Source: Peronospora farinosa
Lineage: Eukaryota; Oomycota; Peronosporomycetes; Peronosporales; Peronosporaceae
DNA: 64,000 bases
Assembly: GCA_947646735.1 (NCBI GenBank)
Contig: CANTFK010000054.1
Location: 372,001-436,000 of the forward strand
Reading direction: 5' to 3'
Position numbers and translations under genes: made by a program. The notes under the pieces are model-generated. The model saw nothing but the letters and a program-made list of their open reading frames with translations. It was not told the origin of the DNA and searched no databases. This document shows positions 13,254-23,086 of the stretch, in pieces. The first letter of the stretch is position 1. Every line of letters begins with the position of its first letter.

Positions 13254-13467
13254 GGCCCCTCATTGATCGACCTGGCCCCTCGTTGGTAGATCCGGGTCCC
13301 TCATTGTTAGATCCGGGTCCCTCATTGTTAGACCCGGTCCCTCGTTGGTCGACCCGGTCCCTCATTGGTAGACCTGGGTCCCTCATTGGTCGACCCGGCC
13401 CCTCATCAGTAGACCTGGGTCCCTCATTGGTCGACCCGGTCCCTCGTTGGTCGACCTCGGCCCCTCG
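13254..13467. repeat. Minisatellite, 20-21 bp unit, ~10.5 copies
   Basis: Units of 20 or 21 bp follow GGTCCCTCATTGGTCGACCC with small changes (GGCCCC, TTGTTAGATCC, CATCAGTAG). The alternation of 20 and 21 bp makes a protein-coding role unlikely. It lies in the insertion within element E. Confidence 0.85.
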
Positions 13468-13763
13468 GGGTTCAGCCACTCCTGACCAGTTAATACAAGG
13501 ATCAGACCAGTCGACGCAAGGAATCAGAGCTTCAGGCAAGGATAGAGTAAAGGAGTTAAAAGGATAGGACTATATTAAATACTACTCAATTTGCGATCTA
13601 CGTGGCACGACTCCGTCACCCAAGAAGAACTTGTTCTAAGTTACTCACTGTTCCGGGAAGGGATATATTTTGGCCCCCCGTCGAAGACAGTTGTGTAGCG
13701 AAGTTCAAGGGCGAATAGAGCTCCAGGATATATTTGGCCTGTGAGCTCGTTCGAGTAGCAACA

Positions 13764-13775
13764 CCCCCCCCCCCC
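13764..13775. repeat. Homopolymer run of 12 C
   Basis: A run of twelve C lies inside the insertion in element E. Exact length may be affected by sequencing error. Confidence 0.8.
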
Positions 13776-14195
13776 AAGACCCGCTATCGGAAGCGGTCTC
13801 CCTCACCTCAAGGTCCAGGAGCAACGTAAAGGTCAGGTGGTTAATACCCCTGAAACAGAAGGAAAAGGCAAAGGACGACAAGCGCCCCTGAAGAATTTGG
13901 CTCTAAGTCCACTCTCGACAAGGTCGATCGAGTGGCCACCTACCGGCCCACCGAGTGAAGCATATCCACTCGAGGCACCCCAGGTCTACCTCCCTCAAGG
14001 CAGACATCTACATCGTCACCAAGTCCTCCGAAGAGTGCAACCCGCCAGCCGACGGGTACACAAGGTGAGAGAAGGTTCATACGCGGCATCGGGGTACCCC
14101 CTCCGACAGTCGGCAGTCCGGCACAGTGAGTGGTTTGGGATCTCATCATACAATTTTGAGAACCCACTCCACCACAATAGCCAATCTATCTTCGG

Positions 14196-14610
14196 CTAAA
14201 ACCGTGACAGCCACGGTATCCCAAGTATGCAATCAAATGCACATTCATCGCGTACACCATAAAACTCTTCGTTAATCTGGAAACTGTCGAAAGTGTACGG
14301 TAAAACCACTGTTTTACGCGGAACACGTTTTAATTGTCCATCGACAAGTTTGACCTGGACCTTCTCGAACCGTGACAGTGGATGGGAGAAGGGACAAACA
14401 GGATTCAAGAAAGAAGTTGTTGAAAGCGCCAGAATCCAACAACGCTCGAAGTGGTCGCTTCATTCCAGCGACGATGAGGCTGATAATAATCAGTCTCGAA
14501 TCATCTCGCATGGTGGTGGCATTGAATTGTGTATGAATCACTTTGGGGCTAGGAGCCCGAGCTGCCACCTGAGTACTCGGGGCTCCATTTCTGCCAGTAG
14601 GGCGCCCCAC
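14196..14610 (-). pseudogene. Gypsy E aspartic protease region
   Basis: The minus strand carries the retropepsin-like region in two frames. The 14314-14610 frame has LRALLDSGAFNNFF, with D-S-G as the catalytic triad; the 14196-14408 frame ends FDCILGIPWLSRF, the conserved I-L-G-x-x-W-L block. A frameshift separates them. The upstream edge lies within the stem-loop of the frameshift cassette, so this frame should be reached only by -1 slippage from gag. Confidence 0.8.
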
Positions 14611-14634
14611 GCCTACTGGAACCGCTCGTTTTTT
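14594..14634 (-). promoter_or_regulatory. Candidate -1 frameshift cassette, element E
   Basis: On the minus strand gag reads CAA AAA AAC GAG CGG TTC CAG TAG. The heptamer A AAA AAC is in the correct gag phase and is followed by 9 nt. Then comes an inverted repeat with arms CCAGTAGG and CCTACTGG, extended by further GC pairs. The gag stop TAG lies inside the 5' arm. The protease frame is -1 and is open through the stem, reading P-V-G-V-G-R-P-T. Structure inferred by eye. Confidence 0.8.
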
Positions 14635-15545
14635 TGCGGTACCACCGACGACACAGCGTCTCCTCGTGATACAGCTGTTTTCATCGTCACCGGCGCAGGT
14701 GCTCGACAGACAGCCTCACGATGACCTATCTTACCACAGCGGAAACACTTCATCGTGTTAGGATTGCGAATGTCGCAGCCTAATGGTTTGCCACGACCAC
14801 GAGAGAGCTCGATATTGCGTCAAGTTCTTTTGGCTCTGGGCTAGACGTCCGGGGATGTGGTGACGCTGCGTGCAGGTACGACGACGCGATAGTGCAATCC
14901 TCACGAAGCGCGAGGGCAAATGCCTCCTCGAGGGACTTTGGCTCAGCACGTGTGAGGCAGTAACGCGTCATGCTCTCTTGCATACCAAAAATAAAAACAT
15001 GAGCTGAGTGAGAAGAAGTCTGCACGCAAGCGAGATTCATATTGAGGAGGCTCGAATGCCAGTCGTAAGTCACGCTGGGTATTGTCCAACTTAGGGAACG
15101 CTGACTCATCTACGACGAGCTTTCCGAGAGCCCATTCCTTGGCTTTGCCAGCATTTTGAGACAGCAAAAAATTAACTTTGGCCGTTGGAGCGTCAATTAA
15201 TCTTGAGCGATCGCAATTCCAACCTCGCGAAACCAGCGATGGAGGGGGAGACGATCCGGACCATCACCGGAGTACGTTGACGTGTCCATCTTGGTAGCGT
15301 CAAGCGTCATGGTGCGAAGCGCGCGAGGGAGTCAATACTTGCCGATTCGCTTCGGCGAGCTCGCGCACCATAAAGTCTTGGATGCCGGCACGTTGATCAT
15401 CGGACGTCGCTATGCTCAGCAGCGACGTCACAATAGTTATACCAGACACCGCCGCGAGGCGATGTAGTGCCTGCCACTCCACCGAGGTGAGATGTGGAAA
15501 ATCAGAATGCTCCAGCGAGACCCGAAGACTCGCCCATGTTCATCT
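14613..15545 (-). pseudogene. Gypsy E gag
   Basis: Fragments on the minus strand match the gag of element D: HLTSVEWQALHRLAAVSG near 15480, the capsid-like region at 14943-15167, and a final zinc knuckle CFRCGKIGHREAVC (C-x2-C-x4-H-x4-C) near 14715-14757. Several frameshifts break it. The stop TAG (plus 14613-14615) is inside the stem-loop of the frameshift cassette. Confidence 0.75.
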
Positions 15546-15566
15546 CGAATCTAGTCATTGGAAGAT

Positions 15567-15582
15567 CTACGAAGTGCTACCA
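15567..15582 (-). other. Primer binding site, element E
   Basis: On the minus strand TGGTAGCACTTCGTAG lies 2 nt inside the LTR end. The first eight bases can pair with a tRNA 3' end ...UGCUACCA, as expected of an initiator-type tRNA (inference). Confidence 0.75.
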
Positions 15583-15584
15583 GT

Positions 15585-15741
15585 TGTAACGGCTAAGGAC
15601 TTGTTAGCGTCTTACACTAAAAGGGCGTTGAGGAAGTGCTCCTAATTAACTCGTAAATATAACTCTATTTTATTTTTTGTTTTAGTTGGTAATTCGACGT
15701 AAGTGCGAATATGTTCCCTAGCTCATGGGAACCACTCAATA
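15585..15741 (-). repeat. Interrupted 5' LTR of element E
   Basis: It begins TGTAACGGC (plus orientation) and follows the D LTR in outline up to GGGAACCACTCAAT, where element C starts with its own TGTAAC. The rest of the E LTR is not found further right. Confidence 0.65.
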
Positions 15742-16342
15742 TGTAACAGGGTATCTAGTTACACGTAAACATAAAGTAATATACTATATGTTTGGTCTAA
15801 AAGTATCCATGATTACTTTTGACCTGTCACTTGGGTGCGATACACAAATGTGATCCACCCTCGTGAATGTGATATCCATTGATGGATTAACATAAGAAAG
15901 GATGACGCTAGTTGAAGCTAGGCATCACGACGTCTCAGAAGGACGTCAGTTGCGATCTTAAATCTAGATTTAAGATCATGCGACAGGATACGCTTCTAAC
16001 GAGTCGCGTATCCGATCTATATATATATATATAGCCAATCAGTAGTTAAACATATATTTAGTTATAATTAATTAAATATATCTCAGTCTTGAATTTACTT
16101 ATACAAGCACACCACGCACGAGAAGTTGAGAAACTTCTGCGTGACGTCGGTGACTTCTTGTCTTAGAAGTTCGTTGCACTCTCGCTCAAGCGAGAGGCAA
16201 CTGGTGGTACGACTGCTTAAGCAGTCGACCAACCTCCCAACCACCCTCGCACGCGAAGGTAAGACGGTATAACCGCTTCCTCGCTTGTGCATAAGGTGTG
16301 TGCTCGTAGTACGAGGCAACTTCGTAGAAGTGTCCGTCTACA
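15742..16342 (+). repeat. 5' LTR of element C
   Basis: It starts TGTAACAGGG and ends CTACA, with the TG...CA ends of an LTR. The end lies 2 nt before the PBS. A TA-repeat block (16018-16033) and an AT-rich stretch lie in the second half. The first ~25 bp hold TGTAAC...GTTACA, the same terminal palindrome style as the A/B LTR. Confidence 0.75.
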
Positions 16343-16344
16343 CT

Positions 16345-16359
16345 TGGTAGCACTAGTAG
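16345..16359 (+). other. Primer binding site, element C
   Basis: TGGTAGCACTAGTAG starts 2 nt after the LTR end. It has the same core as the PBS of elements A, B, D, E and F. Confidence 0.8.
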
Positions 16360-16470
16360 TCCTTCCCACGACCCGTCTCTCTGAGCGTGCGTGTGGTTGA
16401 CATGGTCCTTAATATGGACTGGAGTGACTTCCCTCACCTCTCCTAACATCATAGGGAGTTGGCAGAGCAT

Positions 16471-17483
16471 ATGGCGCAGGGACTTGGTGAACAAGCCCTG
16501 GTCAATCTCTTGCATTGTCCTCCTGAGCAACATGTTGCTCAGTTGGAGCAATTGAGACGTTTGTGCTCGGACAGCGTAGAAACGCGTCCGAGGTAAACAG
16601 CCAAGCCACCTCTGAGTCCATCACTAAGACTCAGGATGAGCTTAGGCTTGAGCAGGCACGTAATGAGGCGCTCAACAGGACTGTTGAGACGCTCTCTGCC
16701 CGGCCTGCTCAACCGAGGCCCATTCGTATGGACCCTCCGAAGTTCGATGGAACTAGCCCTCACACGATTGTTCACTGGCTATTAGCAGTGGAGCAATGTG
16801 GAGTGGCGCAGCTCATCGAAGACGACACCAGAATGGTGTCGTATGCGATGTCCAACTTGCGTGGCAAAGCGTCAGAGTGGGCATACTATGCTCTGATGGC
16901 TAATGCTGATGCATTTCCATCATGGGCGATCTTTAAGGCAAATATTCGCGCCATGTACCAGCCGCCTAACAACGAAGTGTTGCTTATGGCGCGCTTCTTT
17001 GGAGCACGACAGGCGAAACGCTCTCTGCAAAAATTTGTGCTGGAGATGCGTTCGCTGTCGGCGTCCATCAATGAAGAACCGATACCAGAACGTATTAAGG
17101 TGGCCACGTTCATGAATGGACTTAGGCATGGCCCATCGCGTCAGGCCCTTTTCAGAAAGGTGCCAGCGACGATGGAAGAGGCAATTGACATTGCCTTAGT
17201 TGAGGAGCAATCCTACAACAGCGCCTCGGCGACAGCCTATTACAGGCCGTCGTCCGAGAGGTCTGATGCCACTCCTCTTGAGTTAGGCAAAGCAGATGTG
17301 ATCTGCTACAAGTGCGGCGAGCGAGGCCATAGGATGGCTCGCTGCTATGCCAAGGTAGCTGCTGGTGCTAAGGCAGCCAGCAAAAGATCTCCCAACCCGA
17401 AGGGAGGTGCGAAGAATCAGCGTACACGACGCACGGGTTCAGCACCTGCCCAAGATGGGTCGGGAAATGCGGGAGCGCAGTAG
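16471..17483 (+). pseudogene. Gypsy C gag with zinc knuckle
   Basis: An ATG at 16471 begins MAQGLGEQALVNLLH. This frame closes near 16600, and the main gag frame continues from about 16563 to 17483 in another phase, so a 1-base frameshift has occurred near the start. The main frame has the Retrotrans_gag-type capsid region (PPKFDGTSPHTIVHWLLAVE ... SLQKFVLEMRSLS) and ends with CYKCGERGHRMARC, a C-x2-C-x4-H-x4-C knuckle. The stop TAG (17481-17483) lies in the stem-loop of the frameshift cassette. Gag forms the particle and packages RNA in this class of element. Confidence 0.85.
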
Positions 17484-17501
17484 GGGCGGGATGCCCTACT
17501 G
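17462..17501 (+). promoter_or_regulatory. Candidate -1 frameshift cassette, element C
   Basis: Gag reads TCG GGA AAT GCG GGA GCG CAG TAG. The heptamer G GGA AAT (17462-17468) fits X-XXY-YYZ in the gag phase, is followed by 9 nt, then an inverted repeat CAGTAGGG...GCCCTACTG (17478-17501) with the gag stop in its 5' arm. The protease frame is -1 and reads V-G-A-G-C-P-T through it. Confidence 0.8.
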
Positions 17502-17504
17502 TCG

Positions 17505-18847
17505 CGGACTCTGAAGCTACCCCTAAGTTCAGAGTGATCGAACAAATGGGTAGCATAGTCCCTGAGGTTCCGAAAGGTCGGACCTCAACCCTTTTGGTCT
17601 ATAGCGCTCGAGTACGAGACTATGAACAAGTGATGACCCTTCTCGTGGATTCGGGTGCATCACAAAACTGTGTGAAACTAGCGGCTCTGAAAAAGAGACC
17701 GGCGAGTTATGAGGCGCTTTGCCAGGATGGCAAGCGAGAAGAGGCGATCGTTCGTTTAGCGAACGGCGCGCTCGTTAAATCGGAGGGAGTTCAAGTTGAA
17801 ATCGCCTTCAGTTTCAGTGACTTCTCTTGTAAAGATAAGTTCACAGTGCGAGGTATGGAGAGTCGTATGACCTCATCCTAGGCATGCCTTGGTTGGCTAA
17901 ACACCAACCAAGGATAGACTGGTGTACACGCACAGTCGCTAGCTCTACGCAAGACACCGGAAAGGATGTGCTCTTGCGAGAGGCTTATGTGGCTGATGCT
18001 GTGTCCAACACAGTCGAGGGTGCGATGACGGTATGTCAATCGACACCAGGAACTACCCAGATCGAAAGTAGTGGTGTAGTTGGAAGTGCACTGGCGGAAA
18101 GCCAGGTGACACATATTCCTACCCAGGTCGAAGAGACTGGTGTAGTGAATGAGGTAGTCATGCGTCCAATAGTCCTGCATAGAGCCGAGAGCCTGTGGCA
18201 GTTGATGGTGGGCTGACAGGAAGTCAAGCGCCACAAGAACCGGCACAGAGCCAAGAGCCTGGTGCGGTTGGAAGGCGTGCGTTAGCTGAGATAGCAACGA
18301 CACCTTCTTCCACGTCAAAGGTCGTGGTGACTCGAAGAACGAGCACCAGACGTATCAAGACGATCAAGGGCACGTCGAAACGAGTGAACCTTGGATCAGT
18401 CTCGGTCCAAGAGGACGGAACTACGAACGAGTTGTTCGAGGCCGTCGAAGAAAAAATGCCGGATGTGTCCTCAGTTGAGGTGCTCCAACTTGTCTTGGCA
18501 TCTGCCGAGGAGATAGTAAATCTCTCGGAGCTGACGTGGGATCTGTTCCTGTCCGAACTAAAGGAAGGAAAGATCCACGAGATAGTCGCACCAGTTCCAG
18601 AAGAGAACGTGGTGGACTGTTGCTCTTCATCCACAATGGATGAGAGCGTCTTGGAGACCGACAAAAAGAAACGGTTCGCTGCTCAAGGCTGGGATGCCTT
18701 GAAGGACAACCCGTTCTATGATGTTTTGTGGAAACACCGTGATGTGTTCCATCAGAATTGCCGAGCCGCCTACCGGCCGATAGGGGCATCAGGCACGAAA
18801 TTGACCTGGAGCCTGGCACCAAGTATTGTGTGACCAGGTAATGGCCG
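17505..18847 (+). pseudogene. Gypsy C protease and linker
   Basis: The frame at 17534-17881 carries the retropepsin-type site VDSGASQNC; GTG at 17534 is only the first in-frame start-like codon, since the frame is open back to the frameshift cassette. Fragments at 17884-18216 (MPWLAKHQPRIDW, the I-L-G-x-x-W-L block region) and 18195-18833 form the linker toward RT. They are joined by frameshifts. The TAA at 18839 interrupts the pre-RT motif VTR-WPLPKEQ. Confidence 0.75.
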
Positions 18848-20062
18848 TTGCCGAAGGAGCAAGTCGATTACATCGATGAGTTCTTCGACAGGCGAGCCAA
18901 GGCGGGACATGTACGTGAGAGCAAGTCGCCTCGCTGCAGCCCGACCTTCTGTGTGCGTAAAGCAACGGGTGGATGGCGCGTGGTTCATGCTTATAATAAG
19001 CTGAACACGGCCACCATTCCAGCTCAAACGCCGATCCCGCGGAAAGATGTTTTGTTGAATTCCATGGGAAAGTCAACTATCTTTTCCGCGTTGGATATGA
19101 AGGATGGCTACTATCCGGTTCTCATGAGAGATACCGATGTAGCCAAAACGGCAGTAAGCACCCCAAGCGGTATGCTGTGGGAGTGGCTTGTGATGCCACA
19201 AGGGTTGAAAAATGCTCCGGCAACATTCAACCGAGTGATGGCTCACGTGATGCGTCAGCAACGTGCCTACGCGCCTCATTACTTTGACGATGTATTCGTG
19301 CATAGTAGGGCGGAGGACGGTCTGAGTGCAATAGAGTCGCACAAGCTTCATTTAGACGCTGTGTTGCAGACTCTGGGTGACGCCCAATTATACGTGAACT
19401 TGCAAAAGTGCGTAATAGGGGTCCCCGAGATACCTGTACTGGGCTGCATCGTAGGTGCACATGGTGTACGAGCAGACCCAGAAAAGGTAAAGGCTGTAAA
19501 GGAATGGCCAGTCCCATGTCATGTGAAGGATTTGCGCCACTTCCTTGGGCTCGCTAATTACTTGCATAAGTACAGCAAGAATTATGCGGAGCAGACTAAG
19601 CCAGTGTCTGACCTTTTAAAAAAGGATTCAGAATGGACTTGGTCAAAGGAACAAGAAGATGCGTTCACTTCAGTGAAGCAATCTCTTGTAGAGGCACCGG
19701 TCTTGGCAGTGCCAGACGCGGATAAGCCCTTTAGCGTCGTCTGCGATGCAAGCAATTTTGCAATCGGCAGCGCGCTCATGCAGAAGGATGACAACGGCGT
19801 TGGCCGTGCCATTTCTTATCAGTCTCGGCTTTTAAAAGCTGCCGAGCTGAATTGCCCTGTGCATGACAAGGAGCTACTTTCAATTAAGTATGCCCTTGTG
19901 AAGTTTCGGGTGCACCTCTTGGGCACTGAACCTTTTGTGGTTTATACGGATCACGCATCACTGCGGACCGCTATAAATTCACCGCACCTCTCGCCGAGAA
20001 TGGCAAGATGGCTAACATTCTTCTCTGAATTCAATTTTAAAGTTGAATATAATCCGGGTTAA
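18848..20062 (+). pseudogene. Gypsy C reverse transcriptase and RNase H
   Basis: A 404-codon frame carries complete RT and RNase H motifs: [54 protein letters not shown] (catalytic F-D-D), [53 protein letters not shown] and [11 protein letters not shown]. It is the longest intact stretch of this element, but stops occur just before (18839) and just after (20060-20062) it. It would copy RNA to cDNA and degrade the RNA strand. Confidence 0.85.
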
Positions 20063-20089
20063 TCGAATGTCTTTGCTGACCCGTTATCG

Positions 20090-21600
20090 CGCAGACCAGA
20101 CTTCGAGGCAAGACACCAGGATAGTGTGTCTCGTGCGAAAGCACAAGTTGAGTCGTCAACATTGGTAGCCATGAAGGCCTACCATGTGACGAGCTCAATG
20201 GCCTCCGATATCAAGGAGTGTTACAGTCAGGACGAACATTGTCGCCCTGCTGTTGGATCATTTTGGTGGGCGAAAGGTTACCCTTCCGTCGCGCCTCAAA
20301 GCGAAGTTAAATCGCTTTAGTTACAGTGATGGCCTGTTATGGCATCAACTGTCACCTGTGATCCCTTGAGAATCTATGTCCCTCATGACACAGATCTCAA
20401 GCTGATGATACTTCACGAGTGCCATGATGCGCCATCTAGTAGGCATCTGGGCCGTGAAAAAAAGACATTCTTACGAGGAATTTTGGTGGCCCCGCCTATA
20501 TCGGTGGGTGGCCAACTATATTCGCTCTTGCGAAGAGTGTCAGCGCATAAAGCCTGCACCTTCAAACAGTGCGCCACTGAAGCCACTGCCGATTCCAACT
20601 GAATGTTGGAAGTCAGTCAATTTGGACTTCATGTTTGGCGCCTGACCATAAAGGCAGGACGGGGCTCGTCGTCTTTGTAGATAGACTGAGCAAGATGGTG
20701 CATTTGGCACCATGTAGCACCAAGATCTCAGGAAAAGAGGCTGCCCTCTTGTTTCTGGAATACGTGTATCGACTACACGGGATGCTCGAGTCCATAGTAT
20801 CGGACCGGGATCCGCGTTTACGTCGGGTTTTTGGCGACATGTGTTCGAGCTGATGGGTAGCAAGCTCCACATGTCAACAGCCAATCATCCCCAGACCGAT
20901 GGCCAAACAGAACGGGCCAATCGAGTCGTGGCGGATGTGTTGCGTACAATAGCGACTCCCAAAGAATGGAGCAAGCAATTGCCATTCGTGGAGTTCGCTA
21001 TTAATAACAGTGTTCACGCCAGTACGGGTGAAACACCGTTTTACATTAACGGACTGCGTCATCCTCGAACGCCAGTCTCGTTTGTACGCAGCCCGAGTCT
21101 TAGTGGGGGAGGGCCCCTCACTTCGCTCGGTGCGAATGCCAAAGAGGGCCAAGGTTGCCCTATTGACACTGCTAATTTAGCAGTGGTCACGACACCTATA
21201 GGTGTCATAAAGGAGGCACGGCAAGAAATGCCAGTGCTCCTTGATGATGACACCATAGTGTTATCAACAGCGTAGACCCATGAACGACCTCTTGGAGGCG
21301 TCATAGGCGAGCTGGATGTTAAAAGCGTGAGAGAAGCTCAGCGCTTTGTGGATGAGCAATTAGCCATCACACGTAAAGTCCGTGACGCGATGGCAAGCGC
21401 ACAGGACAAGCAAAAACAATATGCAGACCAGCATGGTCGCAAAAACAATGAACACTTTAGTGTGGGGGACAAAGTGCTATTAAGTACTGCTACCCTACCT
21501 AAACATGCAATTTCTCCCGTACTACTAAGCTATTGCCCCGATTCATTGGGCCCTTTACAGTGGTTGAAGAAGTTGGAGACCTAAATTATAGGCTCACTCT
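20090..21600 (+). pseudogene. Gypsy C integrase
   Basis: Integrase is broken over frames at 20339-20602, 20424-20645, 20635-20853, 20841-21275 and 21327-21584. Visible parts are the H2C2 region (HECHDAPSSRHLGRE ... CEECQRIKP), the core segments [22 protein letters not shown] and [16 protein letters not shown] with D and E of the DDE triad, and the downstream [20 protein letters not shown] block. The integrase C-terminal region continues at 21533-21850 (PRFIGPFTVVEE ... HPVFYVGRLKRY). Confidence 0.8.
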
Positions 21601-22870
21601 CCCACCGTATATGAAGACGCACCCCGTATTTTACGTGGGTCGTCTGAAACGGTATGTTGATCCAGAAGAGATCACATATCCACATCAGTCTAACGAGACC
21701 GATGGTGACGTCGACTGTGAGTCGAGCGTCGCGACCGATCAGGCGACGAGGAAGCCGAGAGGCTCCCCGTGTATGAACGAGGCGATAGAGGACTCGGTGA
21801 TCGAGGAGGACTCCGCGCTTGACGCGGTCTCTCATTACCAGTCGCTCTAAGATGTACAAACGGGTCTTCAGGCGGCCATACCCCTGACGGTCTCTCGCCC
21901 TCACATCACGCAGATCCGAGGTCAGTCGCGAGACTTGACTCTCGAGATCTGTCACCTGCCTCTTCAGCGCAGCGGAATAAGCCTGCGACTGAACAGCAGC
22001 AGGGTAGGCAGCCGCGAGTAGGTGGGCGTAATCGCCACTCCTATCAAGCGCCACCTGTGTTGGTGGACACGGATGGGAACACGCGCTTCCTTGTTGGAAG
22101 GATGTTGGCCCACCGGTTGTGAAGCGAAAGCTCCAAATCTTTGTCCAGTGGAAGGGTTACCCAACGAGCTTTGACTCGTGGGAGCCTGTGGACGCTTAGC
22201 GCGTTGACGTGCCTGGGCTGGTGACTGCTTATGTGAAGCAGCACCAGCTGTCTTCTTTCTGCTAGGTCCGAGGGACTAGCAGAAGAAGCGTGGCGAGAAT
22301 TAATTGGGGGTCGCTTACCGCCCATAATTTCACGCTTCATGGCGAAGCTAATTCGCTGCGACCGCTGTTTAGTTGCATCTTCATGCAAGGTAACACGGCG
22401 CCGAAGTTCAGCTTCATAGTCGTCGGCTGTTTCGTTAGAACGCAGCAAGAATGGAATTGGGAAAGCACGACCAAGTGCTTTGCCCTGCTTTTTCCACAAG
22501 AGAAAGACGCTATAAAATCTATGAGCGTCTATAGTGGCACGCTGCATAAGCGCTGCGCTAGAACCATCCGAGTTCATCCACTCAGATGGAGGTGGCATTG
22601 GTGGCAAGCCACCACTCACGTAGCCGCCCTCGCGACGGCGGGCTAGTGAGGCCGAAGGTGTACTTGGTGGAGCTTTAAGCTCACACTCACCTGAGTCTGA
22701 CTCTCCATTATGGATTATCAAGACATCAGCTTGAGGAGTTACATCTGACTGAGTCGCGACTACTCCTTTCGAAGTAGCGTGCTAAGTCTTAGTCGCTGCG
22801 CTCGTAGGCGCAGGCGAAGAGGTTTTACCTTCGCTTGTAGTGAGGCCGCTGTCACCATCTTAAAGGCTGC
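21581..22870 (-). pseudogene. Antisense reading frame of element C, coiled-coil C-terminus
   Basis: On the strand opposite pol, a 225-codon frame (22044-22721; TTG is only the first start-like codon, and the frame continues upstream to a TAG near 22785) runs into a second frame at 21581-22054 through one frameshift. The first part includes PPPSEWMNSDGSS and GRAFPIPFLLRSNETADDYE. These loosely resemble the middle of the antisense protein of element B (SGW..., [17 protein letters not shown]). The second part has a heptad coiled coil at about 21839-21967 with L/V at a and d positions. It lies antisense to the linker between integrase C-terminus and chromodomain. Function unknown. Confidence 0.5.
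22040..22260 (+). pseudogene. Gypsy C chromodomain
   Basis: The plus strand reads NTRFLVGRM, then after a small break KLQIFVQWKGYPTSFDSWEPVDA. This is the V-K/Q-W-K-G-Y-P...S-W-E-P core of a chromodomain. In chromoviruses this domain guides integration toward modified histones. The stop TAG after EPVDA and the break upstream show decay. Confidence 0.75.
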
Positions 22871-23037
22871 ACTGTATTGTAACAGCAAAAACATCTACCA
22901 GAGACTCGTTTCTGTTTTAGCAACTATTATTAGAGCTGGATACCGTTCGGAGTCAATGCGCAACAAACAGCATTTGCATTTCAAGAATGCTTTGGCGAAA
23001 CGACACTTTCGCCTAAACGAGCAGTGACATATAGTAA

Positions 23038-23086
<49 letters not shown>

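Larger units (their letters stand above)
13026..14200. other. Insertion of ~1.17 kb inside Gypsy E pol
   Basis: Element D reads without a break from the protease end (LGMPWLARY) into the segment SDWPNVTVVD. In E the matching pieces are separated: the protease side ends near 14200 and the SDWPHVRVV side resumes near 13025. The inserted DNA carries a 20-21 bp minisatellite, a 12-C run, a 14-bp palindrome (13221-13234) and a short open frame at 13837-14199. I see no clear terminal repeats, so the insertion mechanism is unknown. Edges are good to about 20 bp. Confidence 0.6.
11000..15741 (-). mobile_element. Gypsy element E, truncated, minus strand
   Basis: Read on the minus strand the order is 5' LTR remnant (15585-15741), PBS (15567-15582), gag, frameshift cassette, protease, repeat-rich linker, RT, RNase H. 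The element is cut near 11035, inside the segment after RNase H, so integrase, chromodomain and 3' LTR are missing. Its layout and motifs closely resemble element D at 47629-55385. It carries an insertion between protease and linker (13026-14200), and its LTR is interrupted by element C. It is dead. Confidence 0.85.
15742..22870 (+). mobile_element. Gypsy (chromovirus-like) element C, plus strand
   Basis: Order: 5' LTR (15742-16342), PBS, gag, frameshift cassette, protease, linker, RT-RNase H, integrase, chromodomain, plus an antisense frame on the minus strand at the 3' end. It is inserted in the LTR of element E. Stops and frameshifts occur in gag, pol and integrase. I could not find a 3' LTR: sequence after about 22870 does not match 15742-16342. 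The right boundary is therefore approximate. Confidence 0.85.

Noticed and set aside
13254..13467. CRISPR-like array of short repeats
   Set aside because: Units are contiguous 20-21 bp repeats without unique spacers, in a eukaryotic TE context; it is a minisatellite.
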